From positions 1 through 13,360 of the forward strand of contig DYBN01000039.1 in the NCBI GenBank assembly GCA_019418605.1: 13,360 bases of DNA, read 5' to 3'. Shown piece after piece: positions 6,748-13,360 of the stretch. The notes under the pieces are model-generated. The model saw only the letters and a program-made list of their open reading frames with translations. It was not told the origin of the DNA and did no database searches. The translations under genes were made by a program, and so were the position numbers. How positions within the stretch are numbered: the stretch's first letter is position 1; each line of letters opens with the position of its first letter. Source of the DNA: Sutterella sp. (GTDB lineage: Bacteria > Pseudomonadota > Gammaproteobacteria > Burkholderiales > Burkholderiaceae_F).

Positions 6748-9700
6748 TTAGAAGCTGTACTTCGCCCGCAATTGCAGGTTCACGGCACTGCGTTCTTCGT
6801 CGCCCCATTCGTAGCCGGCGCGCAGCCCGAGCGCGAAGTTGTCCTTCACGGCATCCAAGCCAATGTTGGAGCGAATCTTCACGTCGTCGGCAAAGGTGAA
6901 GTTGTAGGTGCTTTCAGCACCGGCAAAGCGCACCTTGCTGTCGATCTCCGTGTCGGCAATCGTCGGCACAACGGCGAGCATGAAGGACGGTTCCATCTGG
7001 AAGCCGCCGGACGTTTCAAGGCTCTTGGACAAACGGGCGCCGATCGGGATTTCCACTGCCGTGGCATCGGAATCATCAATCCTGGCCCCGTGGCCGTTGT
7101 CAAAGCCGTCGGAGCGCACGTGGTAGACATCCACGCCGATAAACGGCGTGAGGTCGGCCCACGACAGCTCGAACTTCTTTTCGCCCTGGATGCCCAACGA
7201 ATAAACGGCCGTCGTCGTATCCGCATCCACATCAGCAACGCCGCCGATGGTGAAATCGCTTCTCAACCACGTGGCCGAAATGTCGCCAAGGATGTCGAAC
7301 CCGCCAACCGAGGTCTTGCCGTACACGGAAAGCCCGTAGTACTCAAAGTCATCCTTGCCGTCAACTGCGTCGTTGTCGGTGTGACCGGTGCCGCCCGTAA
7401 AGGCCGCGCCCAGCGTGAAGTTGGAGAATTCTGCTTCTCCGCCCACTGCAATGCCGTAGACATTCGTCTCGGTGTTGATCGAACGACCGCCGCTGGAAAT
7501 ACCGTCAAGCTTTGTCTTGCCGCCGGTAATCTGCGCCCACAAGCGGTTTCCCTCGCCCTTGACGCTTTCTTCACGCACAACGCGGCGGAAGTCGCTTGCG
7601 CGGTCGTAGGCTGTCGTAAAGGCCGTCAGCGCCCCCGCGGGATTCATGGCAGCGTCGAAACGTTCGGCCACGGAAGCCAGAGCGGAAATGTTGCCGGAGG
7701 CATCGGTCAGCAGTTGATTGACATAATCGTATTCGGCGCCGCTTGCCTGCATGCCGGCATTGGCCAAGGCCGAGCCCTGCATGGCGTCGCCGTATATGAG
7801 CGAAGCATCCTGAAGCGTGGCTTCAATCTTGCCCTCGTCATTCATTTCCAGATCCCACATGCTGTTGCCGGCAATGAGGTTCTTGCCCCAGGTCTCGTTG
7901 GCCGCGTCATTGTTGATCAGCTGGTAGCCGATGCCATGCCTGATGTCGCCGACGAGGACCGCCTTTGAGCCTTCCTGAACCGTAACGGATGCATTGTCCT
8001 GCACGGTGATGATGGAAGTTCCGTCAACGCCGGTCACATTGGCAACCAAGGCGCTGTTGGAAGCGAAATAAACGGAGCCGTCCTCCACGGGCTGGGCTGA
8101 GGTAAGGGCTGCATCGGCATGGATGCCGCCGTTGGAAGCCACAGTAATCGGCTGGGCTACATAAACAGCCGCACCCACCTGACCTTCATTTCCGCCCCAG
8201 GACAGTTTGCTGTTGTCGTCAAAGAGAGCGATCAGCTCCGAATCGTCCGAGGATCCCAGCACGACATAGCTGTTTTGACCGGCAATAATCTTGCCGTCGA
8301 CCGTCGTGCCTTCGAATTTAAGGCTTGACCCTTGCTCAATTCCATCCTGGAAGGCGGGATCAAGGAAGTAGGTCGCCCCGGCAAGCGTTGTGCCGCTGAT
8401 CGTCAAATCACCGAACTGGCCGTCTTCGTTTGGCGTACCGATGTTGACCGTGGTGTTCGAGCCGTCTGCTTCGTCTGCAAACGAGGCAACGTCAACAACG
8501 CCCGTAATTGTGATGGTGTTCCCGCTCTCGTCGCTGCCAAAATTGAGCGCAGCGACCTTGACTGCGGTGTCGCTTGAAGCGATGCTTGTCTCGCCGCTCA
8601 CCGTCAGGTTCTGAATGGATGTGTTTCCATCGCTGGCACGGATCGTCGCATTGGTTGCGGCCAACTCATCAAAAGTTGCCGTCCCGCCGTTTACATCCAC
8701 CGAGCCGCTTGTCACGGTCACCTTGTTGAAAGTTGCCTGACCTCCCGCGACCTCGAGAGCGCCATTGCTTTCAACGGTGGCGTCGGCGACCGTAAACGCT
8801 CCGCCATTGACGGCGAGCTTGCCGCTGTCGTTAACGGTGACGGCAGAACTCAACGTGCCTTGCTCGTCGGTCGACCCCGTCGTACCCAAGGCCACGGTGC
8901 CGGAAACGGAAACCGTGCCTTCTGTGCCTTCGGCAAATGAAATCACTTCCTTTGCACCATCACTTCCGCCCACAAGCGTGACGGTCTTGTCGGCGGCGAT
9001 GTCAACCGAGGCGACGCCTGCGTCTGCCACGACCGAGGAGACGCCCACGGACTTGTCAATCGTCGCCGTTGTCGTACCGGCGCCGTCAGCAGAGACAACC
9101 GCATCCACATTTCCGTGCACGGTGTTTTCAGATTCGGCCAGATCCCCAATGTTAATTTCGCCTTCGACGCTCTCATTGAGGGTGCCCGTGAACTTCACCA
9201 TGAAATCAGTATCTGCTCCGACCAGGTTCCCCGCCCAGTCCGCATAGTTCTGGTTGTACTTGGCATCATTAAAGACAAGCGTGCCCGAGGTGAAATCTAT
9301 GCGATCTGAATTTTTCAATCCTTGCGGATTGAGAACATTCTCTCCTGCTGCTACTGTGAAAATCTGACTGGTTAACGTGTTGAGCGTGCCGCCATCGATT
9401 GTGAGCTTGCCGCCGGCTTCCCCAAAAACAAGATTTTCGGCCGTTAAATTGCCGCCCGTCAGAGCTACATTTCCTTCGCTGATGGACAGCTCGTCGATGT
9501 CAACATTTCCCTCACTCCCGGCAAGAGTCAAACTCCCCTGCTGAACCTGCACGCTTTCAAAAGAGTACTTGCCGCCATTGAAAGTTACGTCGGCATTTTC
9601 GTAAACGCCGGGTTTGTCGTTGGGACCAATCGAGAGTTTGGAAATCGGGGTTTCATCATTGCCGGTGGCAAGTTTCACATTGCCATTGAAGTCGACTTTC

Positions 9701-12459
9701 CCGCTTTCAATCAGAAGACTGCCGTCATCTTCAAGATCCCACTCGATCAAGGTGGTTCCGTCTTCAAAGACCAGACCTCCGGCAGCATTTAAAGTACCCG
9801 CGGAAGAATAATAGGCGCCGTCCTTGAAAGTCAGCTTGCCGTCAAGCGTCATTTCTGCGCCTTCCACAAGGTCAAGCGTACCGCCGGAAACCGTTGCGTC
9901 TCCAGAAACTTGCAGAGAGCCGCCTACACGGAAATCTTCTTCAGAGCCGATATTAACCGCAAGGCTTCCAAGGCCCGTGACGGTGCCGTCAATATTGGAG
10001 GCATGTTCAATCACCAGCGCAGTGCCGCCCGTGGCAACAACCTGAACACCTTGATTGATTTGCAAAGCATTGGTTTCAGCGTCTGCGCCCTGACCTGTAA
10101 TCTTGACTGACCCGCCATTTAAACTGAGCTGACCGCTGCGCGCAAGCGTAAGCGAGCCAACCTCAAGGCTGCCTCCGTTGACTGCAAGGCTTCCTAAACC
10201 TTCCTCGGTGAATTCAATTTTACCGACTTTGAAAACCCCGGCACCGGTTTGTCCATTCGAAACCTCGGCAGAACCATCTTGAATCAGCAGCTGTCCGGCA
10301 TTAATTGAGGCTTGATCGGTGACGGTAAATTTACCGGCTTTAATATCCACGCCTTCCGCAAGATCATAGGAGCCCTTGGTAAAAGTCAGTGTGGGTGAAC
10401 TGCCGGGAGCTGCATCATCAGTTCTCATTTCAATGGCGGTAATAGCCGCCTGATTCTCACCCCAAACCAAATTGGCTCCCTCTACCGTCAACGTCGTGAC
10501 GCCTTCTATCGGGAAAAGTCCGGCGCGCTCAGGCTGCTGGTCCCAATAGGTGCTGCCTTCGTGAAAAATCGCTTGCTCGGGATCCACGTGGCCGTGATTA
10601 TTAATAATTGTTGCTCCCGCGTTGAGCTCGAGATTTTTAGCCGCTATGCGCCCTTCGACATAAAAATCACCAGCGTTGATTGTCAACGACCCCAATCCCG
10701 ACAATGACCCAAGAATTCGTGCATTGCCTTCGACAATGAGGTGTGAATCTCCTGAGGCTACAACTTCAACCTCTTGATTCTGGGTATGATCCAGTGTGCC
10801 GTATTTGGTGACGACAAGAGCGTTGCCGTCCATTTCTTCGTTCCATTCGGGATCGTCGACGTGGCTTTGGCCTGTGACCGTAATCGTTCCGCCCGTAAAT
10901 GCCAAAGCGTCGCTGCTTGAGATCTGCATGCCGCCGATCTTGAGCTCGCCCCCCGATACCCAAATGCGCATGTCGGAGGAATCTCCGCCCCACGCATCAT
11001 CGGAGGCGTCAATTTCGCCGCCTGACAGATTCACCTGCGTATCGAAGAACCCATGGTCAGGAGCATTTAAAACGGTTTTTCCGTCAGTTTGATTAAATAT
11101 CCCCTTGAAGTCGCCGACATTGCCATTGAGAGTCAAATTCCCGGATACATTCATCTGGATGCTCTCAATAGGACTGCCGATGTGCGCGCCGTAACCGTAG
11201 TCAGGTTCGGAATAAAGCGCCTCTTCGGCCTCAATCGTGGTTGTTCCGGCAAGATTGACTTCAATGTTCGGCCGCTGCCCGTTGTACTCCTCGGGGTTAA
11301 AGTAGATGCCCATGGATTGGGCTTCGTTGCCTTCCGACGAGCTCGCTTTAATATTGAGCTCGCCATTAGACGTAAACGTGACCTTTTCATTGCTTTCTGA
11401 ACGCAGATATACACCGATGGAAGTGGATTGGTTGCCGGATGCCGTAACCGTCAAATTTCCATTGTTGGTAAGGACCTGTTGCCCGTTGACGCCGGCGTTG
11501 TTGTTTAGCTGAAGACCAATGGTTTCGCTTGGACTCTGACTATGTGTTGTTGCGGTAATATTGGTAATGCCGTTGAAGGTCACCGTTGAATTTTTCGTAT
11601 CAAAAGCGATTACCTCTGCTCCGTCGCCGGCCTCAGCCGTATTTTCGACGTCGACGTTAAGTGTTGTCCCCTCCGACGTGGTGAATGTGGTGTTGCCTTC
11701 TTTAATTGCAACGCCGTACGCAGCATAGGTTTTGATGCGATCTTCTTCCCATCTGAGCATTTCGTCGGTGGCGCTCGAAACCTTGATATTGACCGTTTCA
11801 CCTGTCAGTGAAACGCTGGAGCCGTCGTGCTGGACCGCCAGCCCGGCCACCGGAGAGCGGCCGTCGCCGTTTTCTGCCGTGATCGTTGTCTCTTGTGCAC
11901 CGAGGGTAAGCGCAGCTCCGCCAAAGACGCCGATTGCGGAATAGGCATCGTTTGCACTCGTCTCAACATTTGCATCATTGACAACAAGCGAAATATTTGT
12001 AGATTCTCCGGAGAGGAACAAATCCGCCGCTCCAGAAACGACAAGCGTGCGTCCATGAACGGAGGCCGTCAAATCCGGATCAGATGTGTCGCGATTAAGC
12101 GTATAGCTCAAATCCAGATTCTCACCGGTCACAGATATCCAGTCGGTGTCGCTGCCAACATAAGCGGCCATCCATTTTTGCGCACTGTTCGGATTCGCTC
12201 CAGCTTCAGTGGACTGCGCATGCGATCCCGTCAGAGTGGCAGACGTTAAAACGCCATTTGTGTCAATAGTCTGCCCTCCCTCTTCTACATGATGATCGGC
12301 AGGAATAGCGAAAGCAACGCCGCCCGAGGAAAGCATCAAGGCAACAGCCGCCGCCACGATTGTTTTTGAACTCTTGGCCTGAATTGAGGAAGAGACCTCG
12401 CTTACGGCAACGTGCGAAGCTCTGGCCTTTGAAAAAATCACTTTAAAACACTTGTTCAT
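6748..12459 (-). CDS. Giant ESPR-type autotransporter (type Va secretion), beta-helical passenger, probable surface adhesin
   Basis: 1903 residues. Residues 1-25 (MNKCFKVIFSKARASHVAVS) are an extended signal peptide region. The hydrophobic core and cleavage site follow (VAFA, cut after Ala51). The passenger (about 52-1550) is Gly/Thr/Ser/Asp-rich, full of short strands ending in GG turns typical of a parallel beta-helix. It has no recognisable protease or lipase motif, and no cysteine occurs after Cys4. Residues about 1590-1635 form the helical linker that threads the pore. Residues about 1637-1903 are a PF03797-type 12-strand barrel that ends in LRAKYSF, with the terminal Phe needed for outer-membrane assembly. 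AAGG at 12467-12470 lies 7 nt before the ATG. Adhesion or aggregation is the likely role by analogy with AIDA-I/Ag43-like proteins; the ligand is unknown. It stands alone, behind an unusual regulatory region. Confidence 0.93.
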   Translation of the reverse strand: MNKCFKVIFSKARASHVAVSEVSSSIQAKSSKTIVAAAVALMLSSGGVAFAIPADHHVEEGGQTIDTNGVLTSATLTGSHAQSTEAGANPNSAQKWMAAYVGSDTDWISVTGENLDLSYTLNRDTSDPDLTASVHGRTLVVSGAADLFLSGESTNISLVVNDANVETSANDAYSAIGVFGGAALTLGAQETTITAENGDGRSPVAGLAVQHDGSSVSLTGETVNIKVSSATDEMLRWEEDRIKTYAAYGVAIKEGNTTFTTSEGTTLNVDVENTAEAGDGAEVIAFDTKNSTVTFNGITNITATTHSQSPSETIGLQLNNNAGVNGQQVLTNNGNLTVTASGNQSTSIGVYLRSESNEKVTFTSNGELNIKASSSEGNEAQSMGIYFNPEEYNGQRPNIEVNLAGTTTIEAEEALYSEPDYGYGAHIGSPIESIQMNVSGNLTLNGNVGDFKGIFNQTDGKTVLNAPDHGFFDTQVNLSGGEIDASDDAWGGDSSDMRIWVSGGELKIGGMQISSSDALAFTGGTITVTGQSHVDDPEWNEEMDGNALVVTKYGTLDHTQNQEVEVVASGDSHLIVEGNARILGSLSGLGSLTINAGDFYVEGRIAAKNLELNAGATIINNHGHVDPEQAIFHEGSTYWDQQPERAGLFPIEGVTTLTVEGANLVWGENQAAITAIEMRTDDAAPGSSPTLTFTKGSYDLAEGVDIKAGKFTVTDQASINAGQLLIQDGSAEVSNGQTGAGVFKVGKIEFTEEGLGSLAVNGGSLEVGSLTLARSGQLSLNGGSVKITGQGADAETNALQINQGVQVVATGGTALVIEHASNIDGTVTGLGSLAVNIGSEEDFRVGGSLQVSGDATVSGGTLDLVEGAEMTLDGKLTFKDGAYYSSAGTLNAAGGLVFEDGTTLIEWDLEDDGSLLIESGKVDFNGNVKLATGNDETPISKLSIGPNDKPGVYENADVTFNGGKYSFESVQVQQGSLTLAGSEGNVDIDELSISEGNVALTGGNLTAENLVFGEAGGKLTIDGGTLNTLTSQIFTVAAGENVLNPQGLKNSDRIDFTSGTLVFNDAKYNQNYADWAGNLVGADTDFMVKFTGTLNESVEGEINIGDLAESENTVHGNVDAVVSADGAGTTTATIDKSVGVSSVVADAGVASVDIAADKTVTLVGGSDGAKEVISFAEGTEGTVSVSGTVALGTTGSTDEQGTLSSAVTVNDSGKLAVNGGAFTVADATVESNGALEVAGGQATFNKVTVTSGSVDVNGGTATFDELAATNATIRASDGNTSIQNLTVSGETSIASSDTAVKVAALNFGSDESGNTITITGVVDVASFADEADGSNTTVNIGTPNEDGQFGDLTISGTTLAGATYFLDPAFQDGIEQGSSLKFEGTTVDGKIIAGQNSYVVLGSSDDSELIALFDDNSKLSWGGNEGQVGAAVYVAQPITVASNGGIHADAALTSAQPVEDGSVYFASNSALVANVTGVDGTSIITVQDNASVTVQEGSKAVLVGDIRHGIGYQLINNDAANETWGKNLIAGNSMWDLEMNDEGKIEATLQDASLIYGDAMQGSALANAGMQASGAEYDYVNQLLTDASGNISALASVAERFDAAMNPAGALTAFTTAYDRASDFRRVVREESVKGEGNRLWAQITGGKTKLDGISSGGRSINTETNVYGIAVGGEAEFSNFTLGAAFTGGTGHTDNDAVDGKDDFEYYGLSVYGKTSVGGFDILGDISATWLRSDFTIGGVADVDADTTTAVYSLGIQGEKKFELSWADLTPFIGVDVYHVRSDGFDNGHGARIDDSDATAVEIPIGARLSKSLETSGGFQMEPSFMLAVVPTIADTEIDSKVRFAGAESTYNFTFADDVKIRSNIGLDAVKDNFALGLRAGYEWGDEERSAVNLQLRAKYSF
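9916..10779 (-). repeat. Duplicated passenger module in the autotransporter (protein-level repeat)
   Basis: Residues about 561-604 (EVEVVASGDSHLIVEGNARI, then GSLSGLGSLTINAG, then FYVEGR) match residues about 802-848 (GVQVVATGGTALVIEHASNI, then GTVTGLGSLAVNIG, then FRVGGS). A third, shorter echo, GLGSLAVNGGSLEVGSL, is at 754-770. The two copies are 241 residues apart and have diverged well beyond recent duplication. They suggest the passenger grew by duplication of beta-helix units. Confidence 0.6.
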
Positions 12460-12490
12460 TTCTTAACCTTGAAGAACGACCCGAATTGAG

Positions 12491-12526
12491 ATAAATAAAA
12501 ACCCGGTCTTTTCGTCAAACGACCGG
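12491..12526 (-). terminator. Intrinsic terminator inside the autotransporter leader
   Basis: On the minus strand, CCGGTC (12521-12526) pairs with GACCGG (12503-12508), with the loop able to form a further small TCGT/ACGA stem, followed by GTTTTTATTTAT. It ends about 31 nt before the autotransporter ATG, which leaves no room for a separate promoter behind it. It therefore either ends a small RNA made from the region upstream or works as an attenuator controlling read-through into the autotransporter. Confidence 0.7.
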
Positions 12527-12540
12527 CACCAAAGCCAGAC

Positions 12541-12957
12541 GATCGTTTTTACGAAAAACAAACCGGGACTGTGTGGAAAATAAAGGGAGACGCCGCGATG
12601 CGCGGCATCTTGAAATCGGAAGGAGACAGCGGCGCTGAAAAAGCCGGCGCATGCCGCTCTCCATTGGAGAGCGCATTTCACTGCACGTGAGCAGTAAAAA
12701 ACCCTGGCGGCTTTCTATGCCATTTAAATATGCAGAATTTCCGGACTGCGCTTCAGGGGAAAAGACTGTGCGCCGCAGATGATGACTCGGTACTCGAGTC
12801 GAAGAAGCAAGCATCGCCGGCCGCACTCTCGCCGCTGGTGCGGTGTCGGACAGGCGCGCATCCGGATTTGAAAGGCCGCTTGCTGCGCAGGGAGCAGGCA
12901 AGGAAGCGGTTTTGTTGGGTCCCGTGAAAACGGGTTCATCCACACGATTTACGTGTG
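12541..12957 (-). other. Gene-free, hairpin-rich leader region upstream of the autotransporter
   Basis: No convincing gene is seen. Stem-loops in order of minus-strand transcription: 12941-12946/12952-12957 (6 bp); 12921-12925/12930-12934 (5 bp); 12879-12883/12898-12902 or alternatively 12876-12881/12904-12909; 12821-12826/12838-12843 (6 bp); 12784-12789/12795-12800 (6 bp); 12680-12684/12691-12695 (5 bp); 12655-12662/12666-12673 (perfect 8 bp, 3-nt loop); 12592-12597/12601-12606 (6 bp). The density suggests a structured RNA, either a long 5' leader or a small RNA ending at the terminator at 12491-12526. No known riboswitch motif was recognised. Confidence 0.45.
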
Positions 12958-12975
12958 TTGATATGACTATCTCTT

Positions 12976-12985
12976 GGGGGGGGGG
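12976..12985. repeat. Homopolymeric G10 tract (C10 on the minus strand)
   Basis: Ten consecutive G on the plus strand, in non-coding DNA and touching the Fur-like box. Runs of this length change by slipped-strand mispairing during replication and underlie phase-variable promoters and surface proteins in other Gram-negative bacteria. The sequence is seen directly; the phase-variation role is inferred. Confidence 0.9.
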
Positions 12986-13002
12986 TAGTGATTCTCATTA
13001 TC
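12984..13002 (-). promoter_or_regulatory. Fur-like operator
   Basis: Read on the minus strand the 19-mer is GATAATGAGAATCACTACC, which matches 16 of 19 positions of the Fur box consensus GATAATGATAATCATTATC. Fur bound to Fe(II) would repress here and release under iron shortage. On the minus strand a poor -35 TTGGGT lies 19 nt upstream of the GATAAT inside the box, so Fur would cover the -10. The only minus-strand gene downstream is the autotransporter, about 525 nt away; on the plus strand only the antisense of pbpG follows. Confidence 0.6.
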
Positions 13003-13090
13003 AATATTCTCTGCCGGACCTACCCAACCTTATCCTCTAAAAAGAAGGAATTATCACGATCGGATTGTACAACCGCAGAATCACCCGAAC

Positions 13091-13116
13091 AAAGAAAACG
13101 AAGCCTTCGTGCTTCG
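13091..13116 (-). terminator. Intrinsic terminator of pbpG
   Basis: On the minus strand a 6-bp stem (CGAAGC 13111-13116 with GCTTCG 13099-13104) and 6-nt loop are followed by TTTTCTTT. It lies 49 nt after the pbpG stop codon and isolates the autotransporter control region from pbpG transcription. Confidence 0.75.
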
Positions 13117-13165
13117 CAATGGGTACGATCTGCCTCAAGTCAGGGACGCAGAGAAAGAACTTCGG

Positions 13166-13360
13166 CTAGAGCAAGCCAAAGGGCGCGACGTTGGCAAACT
13201 GGTTTTCAAAGCGCACTTCGTCTTCGAGCCAGCGGCGCATCTTGAGCATGTCGTCGGCGCGCTTGCCGTTGGTCTCCGAGTCGAGCACCACCATCACGAC
13301 GCGGTGGCCTGCAAACTCGCTTTGCACCACCATGCAGCGGCCCGCCGCGCGCGTATAGCC
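13166..13360 (-). CDS. pbpG: D-alanyl-D-alanine endopeptidase/carboxypeptidase, PbpG type (C-terminal part, cut by the window edge)
   Basis: 64 residues plus TAG; the gene begins beyond position 13360. The visible start GYTRAAGRCMVVQ should be the end of the KTG box (KTG-Y-T-x-x-A-G-R-C) of peptidase family S11. It is followed by a beta-strand pair (HRVVMVVLDS) and a final helix (DDMLKMRRWLEDEV). The AGRC after KTG and the Asp-Ser ending of the strand resemble PbpG (PBP7/8) more than DacA. PbpG cleaves D-Ala-meso-DAP cross-links of periplasmic peptidoglycan. The catalytic Ser-x-x-Lys lies outside the window. Confidence 0.85.
   Translation of the reverse strand, partial: GYTRAAGRCMVVQSEFAGHRVVMVVLDSETNGKRADDMLKMRRWLEDEVRFENQFANVAPFGLL

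Noticed and set aside
6532..7968. 478-codon plus-strand open frame opposite the autotransporter barrel
   Set aside because: Antisense shadow of the barrel-coding sequence, His/Arg/Gly-rich with no known domain.
12515..12943. 142-codon minus-strand frame in the autotransporter leader
   Set aside because: No ribosome-binding site, no recognisable motif, and many hairpins within it; it looks like chance openness.
12541..12957. Cobalamin, TPP, FMN or glycine riboswitch in the autotransporter leader
   Set aside because: None of the conserved core sequences of these classes could be found on the minus strand.
12958..13005. Plus-strand promoter TTGATA plus TAGTGA with the G-tract as spacer
   Set aside because: The spacer would be 22 nt, the -10 is poor and no plus-strand gene follows; I left the transcription direction open but favour the minus strand.

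Overview
The window looks like a piece of chromosome from a GC-rich Gram-negative proteobacterium. The evidence is an outer-membrane type V autotransporter with an extended signal peptide region, a PyrD of the class 2 (membrane-associated) type, and a Fur-like operator. A host-associated betaproteobacterium of the Sutterella/Parasutterella type would fit, but this is inference; no rRNA or marker gene here proves it.

Left part (1-1701): a strong sigma70-type promoter reads leftward out of the window. Next comes the initiator tRNA (fMet, minus strand) with its own good promoter and an intrinsic terminator. Divergent from it is a pyrD-like gene that keeps the fold and FMN-binding parts but has lost most residues that should hold dihydroorotate/orotate.

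Middle part (1946-6304): a membrane-bound heterodisulfide-reductase/EtfD-type iron-sulfur oxidoreductase is followed on the same strand by an IclR-family regulator. Convergent to these, after a strong terminator, lies an Asp/Glu racemase-family gene. It has an extra N-terminal half-domain and sits behind a roughly 200 nt leader full of hairpins. Upstream of the racemase promoter is what looks like a frameshifted gene remnant.

Right part (6304-13360): one 1903-residue autotransporter fills 5.7 kb on the minus strand. It has ESPR, signal peptide, a long cysteine-free beta-helical passenger with internal repeats, an alpha-helical linker and a C-terminal beta-barrel. Upstream is a 630 bp gene-free stretch. 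This holds, in the order of minus-strand transcription, a Fur-like box, a run of ten G (C on the transcribed sense), a series of stem-loops, and an intrinsic terminator ending only about 31 nt before the autotransporter start. This combination of a possible iron-responsive promoter, a slippage-prone tract and a terminator in the leader is the most interesting regulatory arrangement here. The window ends in the 3' end of a PbpG-type D-Ala-D-Ala peptidase gene (minus strand) with its own terminator.
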